This document shows positions 49,390 through 56,618 of a stretch of 64,000 nucleotides of DNA, piece by piece. Under the pieces are notes generated by a model that worked only from the letters and a program-made list of their open reading frames with translations, was not told where the DNA came from and did not search any database. The first letter of the stretch is position 1. Each line of letters starts with the position of its first letter. The position numbers were made by a program, and so were the translations under genes. This DNA comes from Streptomyces xanthophaeus (GTDB lineage: Bacteria > Actinomycetota > Actinomycetes > Streptomycetales > Streptomycetaceae), in assembly GCF_000725805.1 (NCBI RefSeq), contig NZ_KL647132.1:310001-374000 (forward strand), in the 5' to 3' direction.

Positions 49390-49641
49390 CTAGGCCGCTT
49401 CCGCGAGCTCGGGCGAGGGCGCCACGTCAGCGGCGAGGACCGCCGCCGCATTGCCCTTCTCCAGCAGCTCCCGGCGGGGGCACGCGCCGCGGCCGAGTAT
49501 GCCCTGGATGGTGCGCACGCAGGAGCCGCAGTCGGTTCCGGCCTTGGTCGCAGAGGCGATCTGGCGCGGGGTACAGGCCCCGGCTGCCGCGTGGTCCTTG
49601 ACCTGCTTGTCGGTGATCCCGAAACAAGAGCAGACGTACAC
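49390..49641 (-). CDS. bfd: Bacterioferritin-associated ferredoxin
   Basis: A [2Fe-2S] protein that reduces and mobilises bacterioferritin iron. The four cysteines are in YVCSCFGITDKQV and AGTDCGSCVRTIQGIL. The GTG at 49641 has GGGAGG eight bases upstream and gives 83 residues beginning VYVCSCFG; an in-frame GTG at 49650 lies inside that ribosome site and an ATG at 49680 is upstream of it. Iron boxes precede the gene. Confidence 0.95.
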   Translation of the reverse strand: MYVCSCFGITDKQVKDHAAAGACTPRQIASATKAGTDCGSCVRTIQGILGRGACPRRELLEKGNAAAVLAADVAPSPELAEAA

Positions 49642-49690
49642 GCGGTTCACCTCCCTGGCAGGAATGGTTCGGCGAGCCATCCCCTATTCG

Positions 49691-49733
49691 GTGAGGCTTA
49701 CCTAACCGTACCCAAAGTTAGGCAACCCTAAAA
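49691..49733 (-). promoter_or_regulatory. Two iron boxes (DmdR/IdeR-type) upstream of bfd
   Basis: GGTTAGGTAAGCCTCAC (minus strand, 49691-49707) and GTTAGGCAACCCTAA (plus strand, 49717-49731) match about 13 and 14 of the 19 positions of the actinobacterial iron box TTAGGTTAGGCTAACCTAA. Both lie just upstream of bfd, so an iron-bound DtxR-type repressor should silence it in iron-replete cells. Confidence 0.75.
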
Positions 49734-49745
49734 GCCCCCGATATG

Positions 49746-49784
49746 ACGATGGGGCGCGGATCACATCGATCCGCGCCCCATCGT
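49746..49784. terminator. Strong terminator hairpin after DAHP synthase
   Basis: A perfect 16-bp stem (ACGATGGGGCGCGGAT and complement) with a 7-nt loop lies 24 bp beyond the stop of the minus-strand DAHP synthase gene, directly before the bfd iron boxes. Confidence 0.85.
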
Positions 49785-49807
49785 CGTACGAACGTACTGA
49801 GTGATCC

Positions 49808-51163
49808 CTACTGGTCGCGGTACATCTCGGCGACCAGGAACGCCAGGTCCAGGGACTGACTGCGGTTGAGCCGCGGGTCACAGGCCGTCTCGTAGCGCTG
49901 GTGCAGGTCGTCGACGAAGATCTCGTCGCCGCCGCCCACGCACTCGGTGACGTCGTCACCGGTGAGCTCGACGTGGATGCCGCCCGGGTGGGTACCCAGG
50001 GCCTTGTGGACCTCGAAGAAGCCCTTGACCTCGTCGAGCACGTCGTCGAAACGGCGCGTCTTGTGGCCGGAGGCCGCCTCGAAGGTGTTGCCGTGCATCG
50101 GGTCGGTCACCCAGGCGACCGTGGCACCCGAAGCGGTGACCTTCTCGACCAGCTCGGGGAGCTTGTCGCGGACCTTGTCGGCGCCCATGCGGACGACGAA
50201 GGTCAGCCGGCCCGGCTCCCGCTCGGGGTCCAGGCGGTCGATGTAGGTCAGCGCCTCGTCCACGGTGGTCGTGGGGCCGAGCTTGATGCCGATCGGGTTG
50301 GCGATCTGCGAGCAGAACTCGATGTGCGCGTGGTCCAGCTGGCGCGTGCGCTCACCGATCCAGACCATGTGGCCCGAGGTGTCGTACAGCTTGCCGGTGC
50401 GCGAGTCGGTGCGGGTCAGCGCACCCTCGTAGTCGAGCAGCAGCGCCTCGTGGGAGGCGTAGAACTCGACGGCCTTGAACTCGGCCGGGTCGGTCCCGCA
50501 GGCCTTCATGAAGTTCAGCGCGTTGTCGATCTCGCGGGCCAGCTGCTCGTAGCGCTGACCGGACGGGGACGACTTCACGAAGTCCTGGTTCCAGGCGTGC
50601 ACCTGGCGCAGGTCGGCGTAACCACCGGTGGTGAAGGCGCGCACCAGGTTGAGCGTCGAGGCGGACGCGTTGTACATCCGCTTCAGCCGCTCGGGGTCCG
50701 GGATGCGGGCCTCTTCGGTGAAGGCGAAGCCGTTGACGGAGTCGCCGCGGTAGGTCGGCAGCGTCACGCCGTCGCGGGTCTCGGTGTCCTTCGAGCGCGG
50801 CTTGGAGTACTGGCCGGCGATGCGGCCGACCTTCACGACGGGCACGGAGGCCGCGTACGTGAGGACGGCGCTCATCTGGAGCAGGGTCTTCAGCTTGGCG
50901 CGGATGTGCTCGGCGGAGACGCCGTCGAAGGCCTCGGCGCAGTCGCCACCCTGAAGGAGGAACGCCTCGCCCTTGGCGACGGCTCCCAGACGGGCGCGCA
51001 GCTGGTCGCACTCACCCGCGAAGACGAGGGGAGGATACGACTCGAGGTCCGCGACGACAGCGCGCAGGGCCTCGGCATCGGGGTACGAAGGCTGCTGCGC
51101 CGCGGGAAGGTCTCGCCAGGCCGCCTTGGCGGCGGGGGCTTGGGTTTCAGCGTTCACGGTCAC
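49808..51163 (-). CDS. aroH: Class II DAHP synthase
   Basis: First enzyme of the shikimate pathway, joining PEP and erythrose-4-phosphate. The protein is about 451 residues and of the plant/actinobacterial class II: WRDLPAAQQPSYPDAEALRAVV, VFAGECDQLRARLGAVAKGEAFLLQGGDCAEAF, VGRIAGQYSKPRS, MVWIGERTRQLDHAHIEFCSQIANPIGIKLGP and WVTDPMHGNT. The GTG at 51163 (VTVNAE) is preferred; 51157 and 51172 are alternatives. Minus-strand TAATGT just upstream could make the transcript nearly leaderless. It is divergent from trpL-trpEG. Confidence 0.95.
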   Translation of the reverse strand: MTVNAETQAPAAKAAWRDLPAAQQPSYPDAEALRAVVADLESYPPLVFAGECDQLRARLGAVAKGEAFLLQGGDCAEAFDGVSAEHIRAKLKTLLQMSAVLTYAASVPVVKVGRIAGQYSKPRSKDTETRDGVTLPTYRGDSVNGFAFTEEARIPDPERLKRMYNASASTLNLVRAFTTGGYADLRQVHAWNQDFVKSSPSGQRYEQLAREIDNALNFMKACGTDPAEFKAVEFYASHEALLLDYEGALTRTDSRTGKLYDTSGHMVWIGERTRQLDHAHIEFCSQIANPIGIKLGPTTTVDEALTYIDRLDPEREPGRLTFVVRMGADKVRDKLPELVEKVTASGATVAWVTDPMHGNTFEAASGHKTRRFDDVLDEVKGFFEVHKALGTHPGGIHVELTGDDVTECVGGGDEIFVDDLHQRYETACDPRLNRSQSLDLAFLVAEMYRDQ

Positions 51164-51288
51164 CTCGTACACATTACGGCGTCACACGGCTTGTCCAGCC
51201 GTGCGCCCACTACGTGAGACAGATATCTCCCGAACTGGACCCCGCCGCTCGGAACCCCTGATTCCGGACATGCCCGGGGAGCGGATGC

Positions 51289-51318
51289 TTCGCCTCCGTC
51301 CGGGCCGTGGGCTAGGGT
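51289..51318 (+). promoter_or_regulatory. Candidate trpL-trpEG promoter
   Basis: TTCGCC (51289-51294) and TAGGGT (51313-51318) are separated by 18 bp. Transcription would start about 7 bp later, at or just before the trpL ATG at 51326, so the leader peptide would be translated from a leaderless mRNA. Confidence 0.5.
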
Positions 51319-51325
51319 CCCTCCC

Positions 51326-51394
51326 ATGTACGCGCACTTCGACAAGAACTGGTGGTGGCCCGCTCCCGGCGGCCCACTCCTCGCGCGTACCTGA
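51326..51394 (+). CDS. trpL: trp operon leader peptide
   Basis: A 22-codon frame MYAHFDKNWWWPAPGGPLLART ends in TGA; it contains three consecutive Trp codons at 51350-51358. Stalling at these when charged tRNA-Trp is scarce would change the folding of the downstream leader. A terminator hairpin follows 17 bp after its stop. It has no Shine-Dalgarno sequence. Comparable leader peptides are known upstream of Streptomyces trpE genes. Confidence 0.9.
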   Translation: MYAHFDKNWWWPAPGGPLLART

Positions 51395-51410
51395 AGACAC
51401 GACCGACGCG

Positions 51411-51441
51411 AAGGCCGCCCCGAGGGGCGGCCTTCCGCGTT
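51411..51441 (+). terminator. trp attenuator
   Basis: AAGGCCGCCC and GGGCGGCCTT form a 10-bp stem around a CGAG loop, followed by CCGCG and a short T-run (TTTT at 51440). It lies between trpL and the trpEG start at 51486, the expected place of a transcription attenuator. Confidence 0.85.
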
Positions 51442-51485
51442 TTCCGGCGCGGGCCCGCCCCTCCCACCCGGAAGGACGCCGCCCC

Positions 51486-53360
51486 ATGGACATCAGCCGA
51501 CTGCTCGACGAGTCCTGCCCCCCGTTCGCCCTGATCCGCCGCCGGACCCCCGGCCGCGACCACGACACCGTCGAGGTGCTGCTGGGCGCGGTCCACGAGG
51601 CCGAGCGCCTCGCCGACCTGCCCGTCGGCCCGCTGCCCACCCTCGCCCTCGTCCCGTTCCGGCAGATCCGCGAGCGCGGCTTCGACGTCCGCGACGACGG
51701 CACGCCGCTGAGCGTGCTGGTCGCGGAGGAGGCCCACGAGCTCCCGCTCGGCGAGGTCCTCGCCGCGCTGCCCGCGCACGAGGTACGGGTGGAGGGCGGC
51801 GGCTTCGACGTCGACGACGAGCGGTACGCGGCCACCGTCGAGCGCGTCGTCCGGGACGAGATCGGGCGCGGGGAGGGCGCGAACTTCGTGATCCGGCGGA
51901 CCTACGGCGGCCGGATCGACGGCTTCGGCCGCGCGGACGCCCTGGCCCTGTTCCGGCGGCTGCTGGAGGGCGAGCGGGGCGCGTACTGGACGTACGTCGT
52001 CCACACCGGGGAGCGCACGCTGGTCGGGGCCAGCCCCGAGGTGCACGTGCGGATGTCCGGGGGGACGGTCGTGATGAACCCGATCAGCGGCACCTACCGC
52101 TATCCCGCCGCGGGGCCGACGGCCGAGTCGCTGCTGGCCTTCCTCGGCGACCGCAAGGAGACCGAGGAACTGTCGATGGTCGTCGACGAGGAACTCAAGA
52201 TGATGTGCACCGTCGGGGACCGGGGCGGGGTCGTCGTCGGACCGCGGCTCAAGGAGATGTCCCACCTCGCGCACACCGAGTACGAGCTGCGCGGCCGCTC
52301 CTCGCTGGACGTGCGGGAGGTGCTGCGCGAGACCATGTTCGCGGCGACGGTCACCGGCTCCCCGGTGCAGAACGCCTGCCGGGTGATCGAGCGCTACGAG
52401 GAGGGCGGCCGCGGCTACTACGCGGGCGCGCTGGCCCTGCTGGGCCTGGACGCGGCCGGGGCGCAGACCCTGGACTCCCCCATCCTGATCCGCACCGCCG
52501 ACATCGACCGGGACGGGGCGCTGCGGGTCCCGGTCGGCGCCACCCTGGTGCGGCACTCCGATCCGGCGGGCGAGGTCGCGGAGACCCACGCGAAGGCGGC
52601 CGGGGTGCTGGCGGCCCTCGGCGTACGGCCGGCCGCGCCCCGGCCCGCCTTCGAGGGGCTCCGGCTGTCGGACGACCCGCGGGTGCGGGCCGCGCTGGCG
52701 GCCCGGCGGGCGGACCTGGCGCCCTTCTGGCTCCGGATGCAGGAGCAGCCCCCGGCCCCGGCGGGCCACGCCCTGGTGGTGGACGGCGAGGACACCTTCA
52801 CGGCGATGCTGGCGCACGTGCTGCGGGTGGCCGGGCTGGAGGTGACCGTACGCCGCTACGACGACCCGGGGCTGCGGGCGGCGGCCCTGGCCTGGGAGGG
52901 CCCGGTGGTCCTGGGCCCCGGCCCGGGGAACCCGGCGGACGCGGGCGACCCGAAGATGCGGATGCTGCGCGCCCTGGCCGCGGACCTGCTGGCCGGACAC
53001 CGCCACGGCCTGGTCGGGGTCTGCCTGGGCCACGAGCTGCTGGCGGCGGAGCTGGGCCTGCCGCTGGTCCGCAAGGCGGAGCCCGCGCAGGGCGCGCAGA
53101 CCCGCATCGACCTGTTCGGCGCCGAGGAGGTCGTCGGCTTCTACAACACGTACACCGCGCGCTGCGACGCCGCTGCGGCCGGCCGGCTCGCGGCGGCCGG
53201 GGTGGAGGTGTCCCGGGACCCGGCCACGGGCGAGGTGCACGCCCTGCGGTCGGCCGCGGCGGGCTTCGCCGGGGTGCAGTTCCACCCGGAGTCGGTGCTC
53301 ACCCTGCGGGGCGCGGAGCTGCTGCGCGAGCTGCTGGCGGGGGTGCGGGTCGCTGCGTAG
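51486..53360 (+). CDS. trpEG: Anthranilate synthase, fused TrpE-TrpG
   Basis: Converts chorismate and glutamine to anthranilate. The 624-residue protein has the chorismate-binding TrpE domain at about 1-400 (VGASPEVHVRMSGGTVVMNPISGTYRYP, DEELKMMCTVGD, AATVTGSPVQNACRVIERYE) and a class I glutamine amidotransferase domain at about 430-620 (catalytic Cys in VGVCLGHELLAAELG, His-Glu in VQFHPESVLTL). The fused type is also found in ADIC synthases of phenazine and enediyne pathways. Here the Trp-codon leader and attenuator argue for tryptophan synthesis. The ATG follows GGAAGGA. Confidence 0.92.
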   Translation: MDISRLLDESCPPFALIRRRTPGRDHDTVEVLLGAVHEAERLADLPVGPLPTLALVPFRQIRERGFDVRDDGTPLSVLVAEEAHELPLGEVLAALPAHEVRVEGGGFDVDDERYAATVERVVRDEIGRGEGANFVIRRTYGGRIDGFGRADALALFRRLLEGERGAYWTYVVHTGERTLVGASPEVHVRMSGGTVVMNPISGTYRYPAAGPTAESLLAFLGDRKETEELSMVVDEELKMMCTVGDRGGVVVGPRLKEMSHLAHTEYELRGRSSLDVREVLRETMFAATVTGSPVQNACRVIERYEEGGRGYYAGALALLGLDAAGAQTLDSPILIRTADIDRDGALRVPVGATLVRHSDPAGEVAETHAKAAGVLAALGVRPAAPRPAFEGLRLSDDPRVRAALAARRADLAPFWLRMQEQPPAPAGHALVVDGEDTFTAMLAHVLRVAGLEVTVRRYDDPGLRAAALAWEGPVVLGPGPGNPADAGDPKMRMLRALAADLLAGHRHGLVGVCLGHELLAAELGLPLVRKAEPAQGAQTRIDLFGAEEVVGFYNTYTARCDAAAAGRLAAAGVEVSRDPATGEVHALRSAAAGFAGVQFHPESVLTLRGAELLRELLAGVRVAA

Positions 53361-53366
53361 TCCGTC

Positions 53367-53654
53367 TCAGACGGACTCGGGGGCCGGCCGGGAACGGGCG
53401 CGCAGCCACCGGACCAGCTGGGTCAGCAGCACCGGCCCCTGGACGGCCAGTCCGCACGCGGCGACGACGATCTGGCCTGCCGCGAGCCCTCCGAGCATGG
53501 TGGCGCAGGCCAGGCCGTCCACCAGGTTCAGCCGGGCGTCCGTGCGGCGGGTGCCGGTCTCCGCGCGGACGGTGCGCAGGGCCGAGTACGCGCCGAGGAG
53601 CTGGAGGGCGGCGAACGCGGCCAGGGCCCAGCGGACCCAGTCGGGTATGGTCAC
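53367..53654 (-). CDS. Small membrane protein, uncharacterised
   Basis: A 95-residue protein beginning VTIPDWVRWALAAFAALQLLGAYSAL, with three hydrophobic segments (about 8-25, 45-65, 66-84) and a basic tail. The GTG at 53654 is the likely start. It lies 20 bp downstream of the D-lactate-dehydrogenase-like gene on the same strand and converges with trpEG. Function unknown. Confidence 0.75.
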   Translation of the reverse strand: MTIPDWVRWALAAFAALQLLGAYSALRTVRAETGTRRTDARLNLVDGLACATMLGGLAAGQIVVAACGLAVQGPVLLTQLVRWLRARSRPAPESV

Positions 53655-53674
53655 GCGCCCAATGTAGTGACCGG

Positions 53675-54673
53675 TCAGGACGGGTCGGGGACGAGGGTGT
53701 TCTCCGAGGTCCGCCCGGCCAGGTAGTCGGCCACGTTGGCGACGGTGGTGTCGATGATCTGGCCGACCGCGTCGCTCGTGTAGTACGCCTGGTGCGAGGT
53801 CACCACGACGTGCGGGAAGGTGACGAGGCGGGCCAGGGTGTCGTCCTCGACCGTCTCCAGGGACTTGTCCAGGAAGAAGACCCCGGCCTCCGCCTCGTAC
53901 ACGTCGAGCCCGACCCCGGCGAACCGGCCCGCCCGCAGCTCGGTGACCAGGGCGCCGGTGTCGATCAGCCCGCCGCGGCTGGAGTTCACCAGGATCGCGT
54001 CGTCCCGCATCAGCCGCAGCGCCGCCGAGTCCACGATGTGGTGCGTGGACTCCATCAGCGGTACGTGCAGGCTGACGAGGTCCGAGGAGGCGAACAGCTC
54101 CTCCTTGTCCACGTACTTCATGCCCAGTTCCAGGCACGCCGGGTTCTGCACCACGTCCCAGCCCAGCAGGTTCATCCCGAAGCCGTGGGCGATCCGGGTG
54201 AAGGCCTCGCCGATCTTGCCGGTGCCGAGCACGCCGACCGTACGGCCGTGCATGTCCCGGCCCATCAGCCCGTTCAGGCGGAAGTCGAAGTCCCGGGTCC
54301 GGATGGAGGCCCGGACGATGCGCCGGTTCACGGCCATCGCGAGGGTCCACGCGAACTCGGCCACCGAGTGGGGCGAGTAGTAGGAGACCCGGCCGACCGT
54401 CATGCCCAGCTGCCGGGCCACGTCCAGGTCGATGTTGTTGAAGCCGGTGGAGCGCTGGGCGATCATCTTCGTCCCGCCCGCGGACAGCGTGCGCAGCACC
54501 CGGGCGCCCAGGTCGGCGTTCACGCTGGAGGAGACGATCTCGTACCCGGCGGCGATGGGAGCGGTGTCCTCGCTGAGGAAGACGTCCAGGCAGCGGATCT
54601 CGTGCTGCCCCGCGAACGCCCGCTCCAGCAGCGGCTTCTCGTCGGCGGTCACGCCGAAGGCCAGGATCTCCAC
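53675..54673 (-). CDS. ldhA: D-lactate-dehydrogenase-like 2-hydroxyacid dehydrogenase
   Basis: An NAD-dependent enzyme reducing pyruvate or a related 2-oxoacid. The 332 residues are close to E. coli LdhA in length and layout: AQRSTGFNNIDLDVARQLG, the NAD motif VGVLGTGKIGEAFTRIAHGFGM, LVSLHVPLMESTHHIV, ILVNSSRGGLIDTGAL and the catalytic His in FPHVVVTSHQAYYT. The GTG at 54673 has GGGAG upstream and matches the family start; an upstream ATG at 54697 has none. Confidence 0.92.
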   Translation of the reverse strand: MEILAFGVTADEKPLLERAFAGQHEIRCLDVFLSEDTAPIAAGYEIVSSSVNADLGARVLRTLSAGGTKMIAQRSTGFNNIDLDVARQLGMTVGRVSYYSPHSVAEFAWTLAMAVNRRIVRASIRTRDFDFRLNGLMGRDMHGRTVGVLGTGKIGEAFTRIAHGFGMNLLGWDVVQNPACLELGMKYVDKEELFASSDLVSLHVPLMESTHHIVDSAALRLMRDDAILVNSSRGGLIDTGALVTELRAGRFAGVGLDVYEAEAGVFFLDKSLETVEDDTLARLVTFPHVVVTSHQAYYTSDAVGQIIDTTVANVADYLAGRTSENTLVPDPS

Positions 54674-54690
54674 GCTTGCTCCCGTATGTC

Positions 54691-54728
54691 GGACCATGGG
54701 TCGTCGGTCACGATACGACCCATGGTCC
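54691..54728. terminator. 14-bp inverted repeat between pfkA and ldhA
   Basis: GGACCATGGGTCGT and its exact complement flank a 10-nt loop. It lies 16 bp after the pfkA stop and ends about 18 bp before the ldhA GTG start. It may terminate pfkA or act as an RNA or protein control site for ldhA. No U-tract follows. Confidence 0.6.
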
Positions 54729-54744
54729 GGCCGTGCCCGGCGGC

Positions 54745-55773
54745 TCAGCCGAAGAAGACCCCGACCTCCTTGTACAGCTCCGGGTCCACCGTCTTGAGCT
54801 TCGCCGTGGCGTCGGCGATCGGCACCCGGACGATGTCCGTCCCCTGGAGCGCGACCATCTTGCCGAAGTCGCCGTCGCGCACCGCGTCGATCGCGTGCAG
54901 TCCGAACCGGGTGGCCAGCCAGCGGTCGAAGGCGCTCGGGGTGCCGCCCCGCTGGATGTGCCCGAGGACCGTGGTCCGGGCCTCCTTGCCGGTGCGGCCC
55001 TCGATCTCCTTGGCCAGCCATTCGCCCACGCCGGACAGCCGGACGTGGCCGAAGGAGTCCTTCGTGGCGTCCTTGAGGACCATGTCCCCGTCCTTGGGCA
55101 TCGCCCCTTCGGCGACGACCACGATCGGGGCGTAGCTGGCCTTGAACCGGGAGGTGACCCAGGCGCACACCTGGTCCACGTCGAAGCGCTGCTCCGGGAT
55201 GAGGATGACGTTGGCGCCGCCCGCCAGCCCCGAGTGCAGGGCGATCCAGCCGGCGTGCCGGCCCATCACCTCGACGACCAGGACCCGCATGTGCGACTCG
55301 GCCGTGGTGTGGAGCCGGTCGATGGCCTCGGTCGCGATGCCGACGGCGGTGTCGAAACCGAAGGTGTAGTCGGTCGCGTTCAGGTCGTTGTCGATGGTCT
55401 TCGGCACGCCCACGCAGGGGATGCCGTACTCCTCGTACAGCTTGGCGGCCACCCCGAGGGTGTCCTCGCCGCCGATCGCGACGAGCGCGTCGACCTCGTA
55501 CTTGGCGAGGTTCTCCTTGATGCGCCGCACCCCGTTCTCCGTCTTGAACGGATTGGTGCGCGAGGAGCCGAGGATGGTGCCGCCCCGGGGCAGGATGCCG
55601 CGGACGGCGGGGATGTCCAGCGGGACCGTGGCCCCTTCGACCAGGCCCCGCCAGCCGTCCTTGAACCCGATGAACCCGTAGTCGTACTCCTGCTCGCCCT
55701 TGCGGACGACAGCCCTGATCACCGCGTTGAGCCCGGGGCAGTCGCCGCCACCGGTCAGCACTCCGACCTTCAT
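54745..55773 (-). CDS. pfkA: 6-phosphofructokinase with PPi-type motif residues
   Basis: Phosphorylates fructose-6-phosphate in glycolysis. The 342 residues show LTGGGDCPGLNAVIRAVV, LVAIGGEDTLGVAAKL, GVPKTIDNDLNATDYTFGFDTA, EVMGRHAGWIAL and LGHIQRGGTPSAFDRWLA. The phosphoryl-donor site has Asp in GGED and Lys in PKTIDND, the residues of PPi-dependent enzymes, where ATP-type enzymes have Gly and Gly. The Streptomyces coelicolor enzyme of this group is nevertheless known as ATP-dependent. The ATG follows AGGGAG. Confidence 0.95.
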   Translation of the reverse strand: MKVGVLTGGGDCPGLNAVIRAVVRKGEQEYDYGFIGFKDGWRGLVEGATVPLDIPAVRGILPRGGTILGSSRTNPFKTENGVRRIKENLAKYEVDALVAIGGEDTLGVAAKLYEEYGIPCVGVPKTIDNDLNATDYTFGFDTAVGIATEAIDRLHTTAESHMRVLVVEVMGRHAGWIALHSGLAGGANVILIPEQRFDVDQVCAWVTSRFKASYAPIVVVAEGAMPKDGDMVLKDATKDSFGHVRLSGVGEWLAKEIEGRTGKEARTTVLGHIQRGGTPSAFDRWLATRFGLHAIDAVRDGDFGKMVALQGTDIVRVPIADATAKLKTVDPELYKEVGVFFG

Positions 55774-55799
55774 CTCAATCTCCCTTCGCCATGACGGTC

Positions 55800-55827
55800 A
55801 CGCTAGTGGTGACCCAGGTCACAGCAA
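55800..55827 (-). promoter_or_regulatory. pfkA promoter with Crp-like site in the spacer
   Basis: On the minus strand TTGCTG (55822-55827) and TAGCGT (55800-55805) are 16 bp apart, 27 bp upstream of the pfkA ATG. The palindrome GTGACC-CA-GGTCAC (55809-55822) fills the spacer and fits the Streptomyces Crp pattern GTG-N6-GNCAC. Binding there would probably repress. Confidence 0.55.
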
Positions 55828-55919
55828 GGGGCCTGAGGGGTGCAATTCCGGTGGAATTACGGGGCGTTGCGTACGCTCGTTCACTCGTATGAGGACGTAA
55901 GTACGACGTACGACCGCGC

Positions 55920-56618
55920 CTACGCGTCGTCGAGGCCCCGTTCTATCGCATAGCGGACGAGCTCCACCCGGTTGTGCAACTGGAGCTTGCCCAGGGTGTT
56001 CTGGACGTGGTTCTGCACCGTCCGGTGGGAGATCACGAGCCGCTCCGCGATCTGCTTGTACGAGAGCCCCTTGGCCACCAGCCGCAGCACCTCGGTCTCG
56101 CGGTCCGTCAGCTGCGGCGCCTTCGGCTCGTCGGAGGCGGCCGGCGCCGGGTCGGTGGCCAGGCGGCGGTACTCACCGAGCACCAGACCGGCCAGGCCCG
56201 GGGTGAAGACCGGGTCCCCGGCGGCCGTGCGGCGGACCGCGTCGATGAGCTCCTGCGCGCCGGCGGACTTCAGCAGGTAGCCGGTCGCACCGGACTTCAC
56301 CGCCTCCAGGACGTCCGCGTGCTCCCCGCTGGCCGACAGGACGAGGACCCTCAGCGCCGGGTGGGCGCCGACCAGTTCCTTGCAGACCTGGACCCCGGGC
56401 ATGCCGGGCAGGTTGAGGTCCAGGACCAGGACGTGGGGGGAGGCCGCCGGGGCCCGGCGCACCGCCTCGGGACCGTCCCCGGCCGTGGCGACCACGTCGA
56501 AGCCCGCCGCGGCCAGGTCGCGGGCGACCGCGTCCCGCCACATCGGGTGGTCGTCGACCACCATGACCTTGATCTCGTGCAGCGCGTCCGTCTGGTTCAA
56601 CTCGGTCCGTCCACTCAT
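55920..56618 (-). CDS. LuxR-type response regulator, MacR-like
   Basis: A 232-residue NarL/LuxR-family regulator. The receiver domain has VMVVDDHPMWRDAV, the phospho-acceptor Asp in VLVLDLNLPGMPGV and the conserved Lys in GYLLKSAGAQELIDAV. The helix-turn-helix is LTDRETEVLRLVAKGLSYKQIAERLVISHRTVQNHVQNTLGKL. The ATG overlaps the kinase stop (ATGA). It resembles MacR of Streptomyces coelicolor, which controls membrane-protein genes in development; the equivalence is by position and family. Confidence 0.93.
   Translation of the reverse strand: MSGRTELNQTDALHEIKVMVVDDHPMWRDAVARDLAAAGFDVVATAGDGPEAVRRAPAASPHVLVLDLNLPGMPGVQVCKELVGAHPALRVLVLSASGEHADVLEAVKSGATGYLLKSAGAQELIDAVRRTAAGDPVFTPGLAGLVLGEYRRLATDPAPAASDEPKAPQLTDRETEVLRLVAKGLSYKQIAERLVISHRTVQNHVQNTLGKLQLHNRVELVRYAIERGLDDA

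Noticed and set aside
51164..51288. Attenuator or leader peptide for the DAHP synthase gene
   Set aside because: A 7-bp inverted repeat (CACGGCT/AGCCGTG) is present at 51185-51203, but there is no leader frame with Trp, Phe or Tyr runs and no terminator-like tail.
51486..53360. Phenazine or ADIC-synthase gene of a secondary-metabolite cluster
   Set aside because: The fused architecture is compatible, but a Trp-codon leader with attenuator precedes it and no biosynthetic cluster genes surround it.
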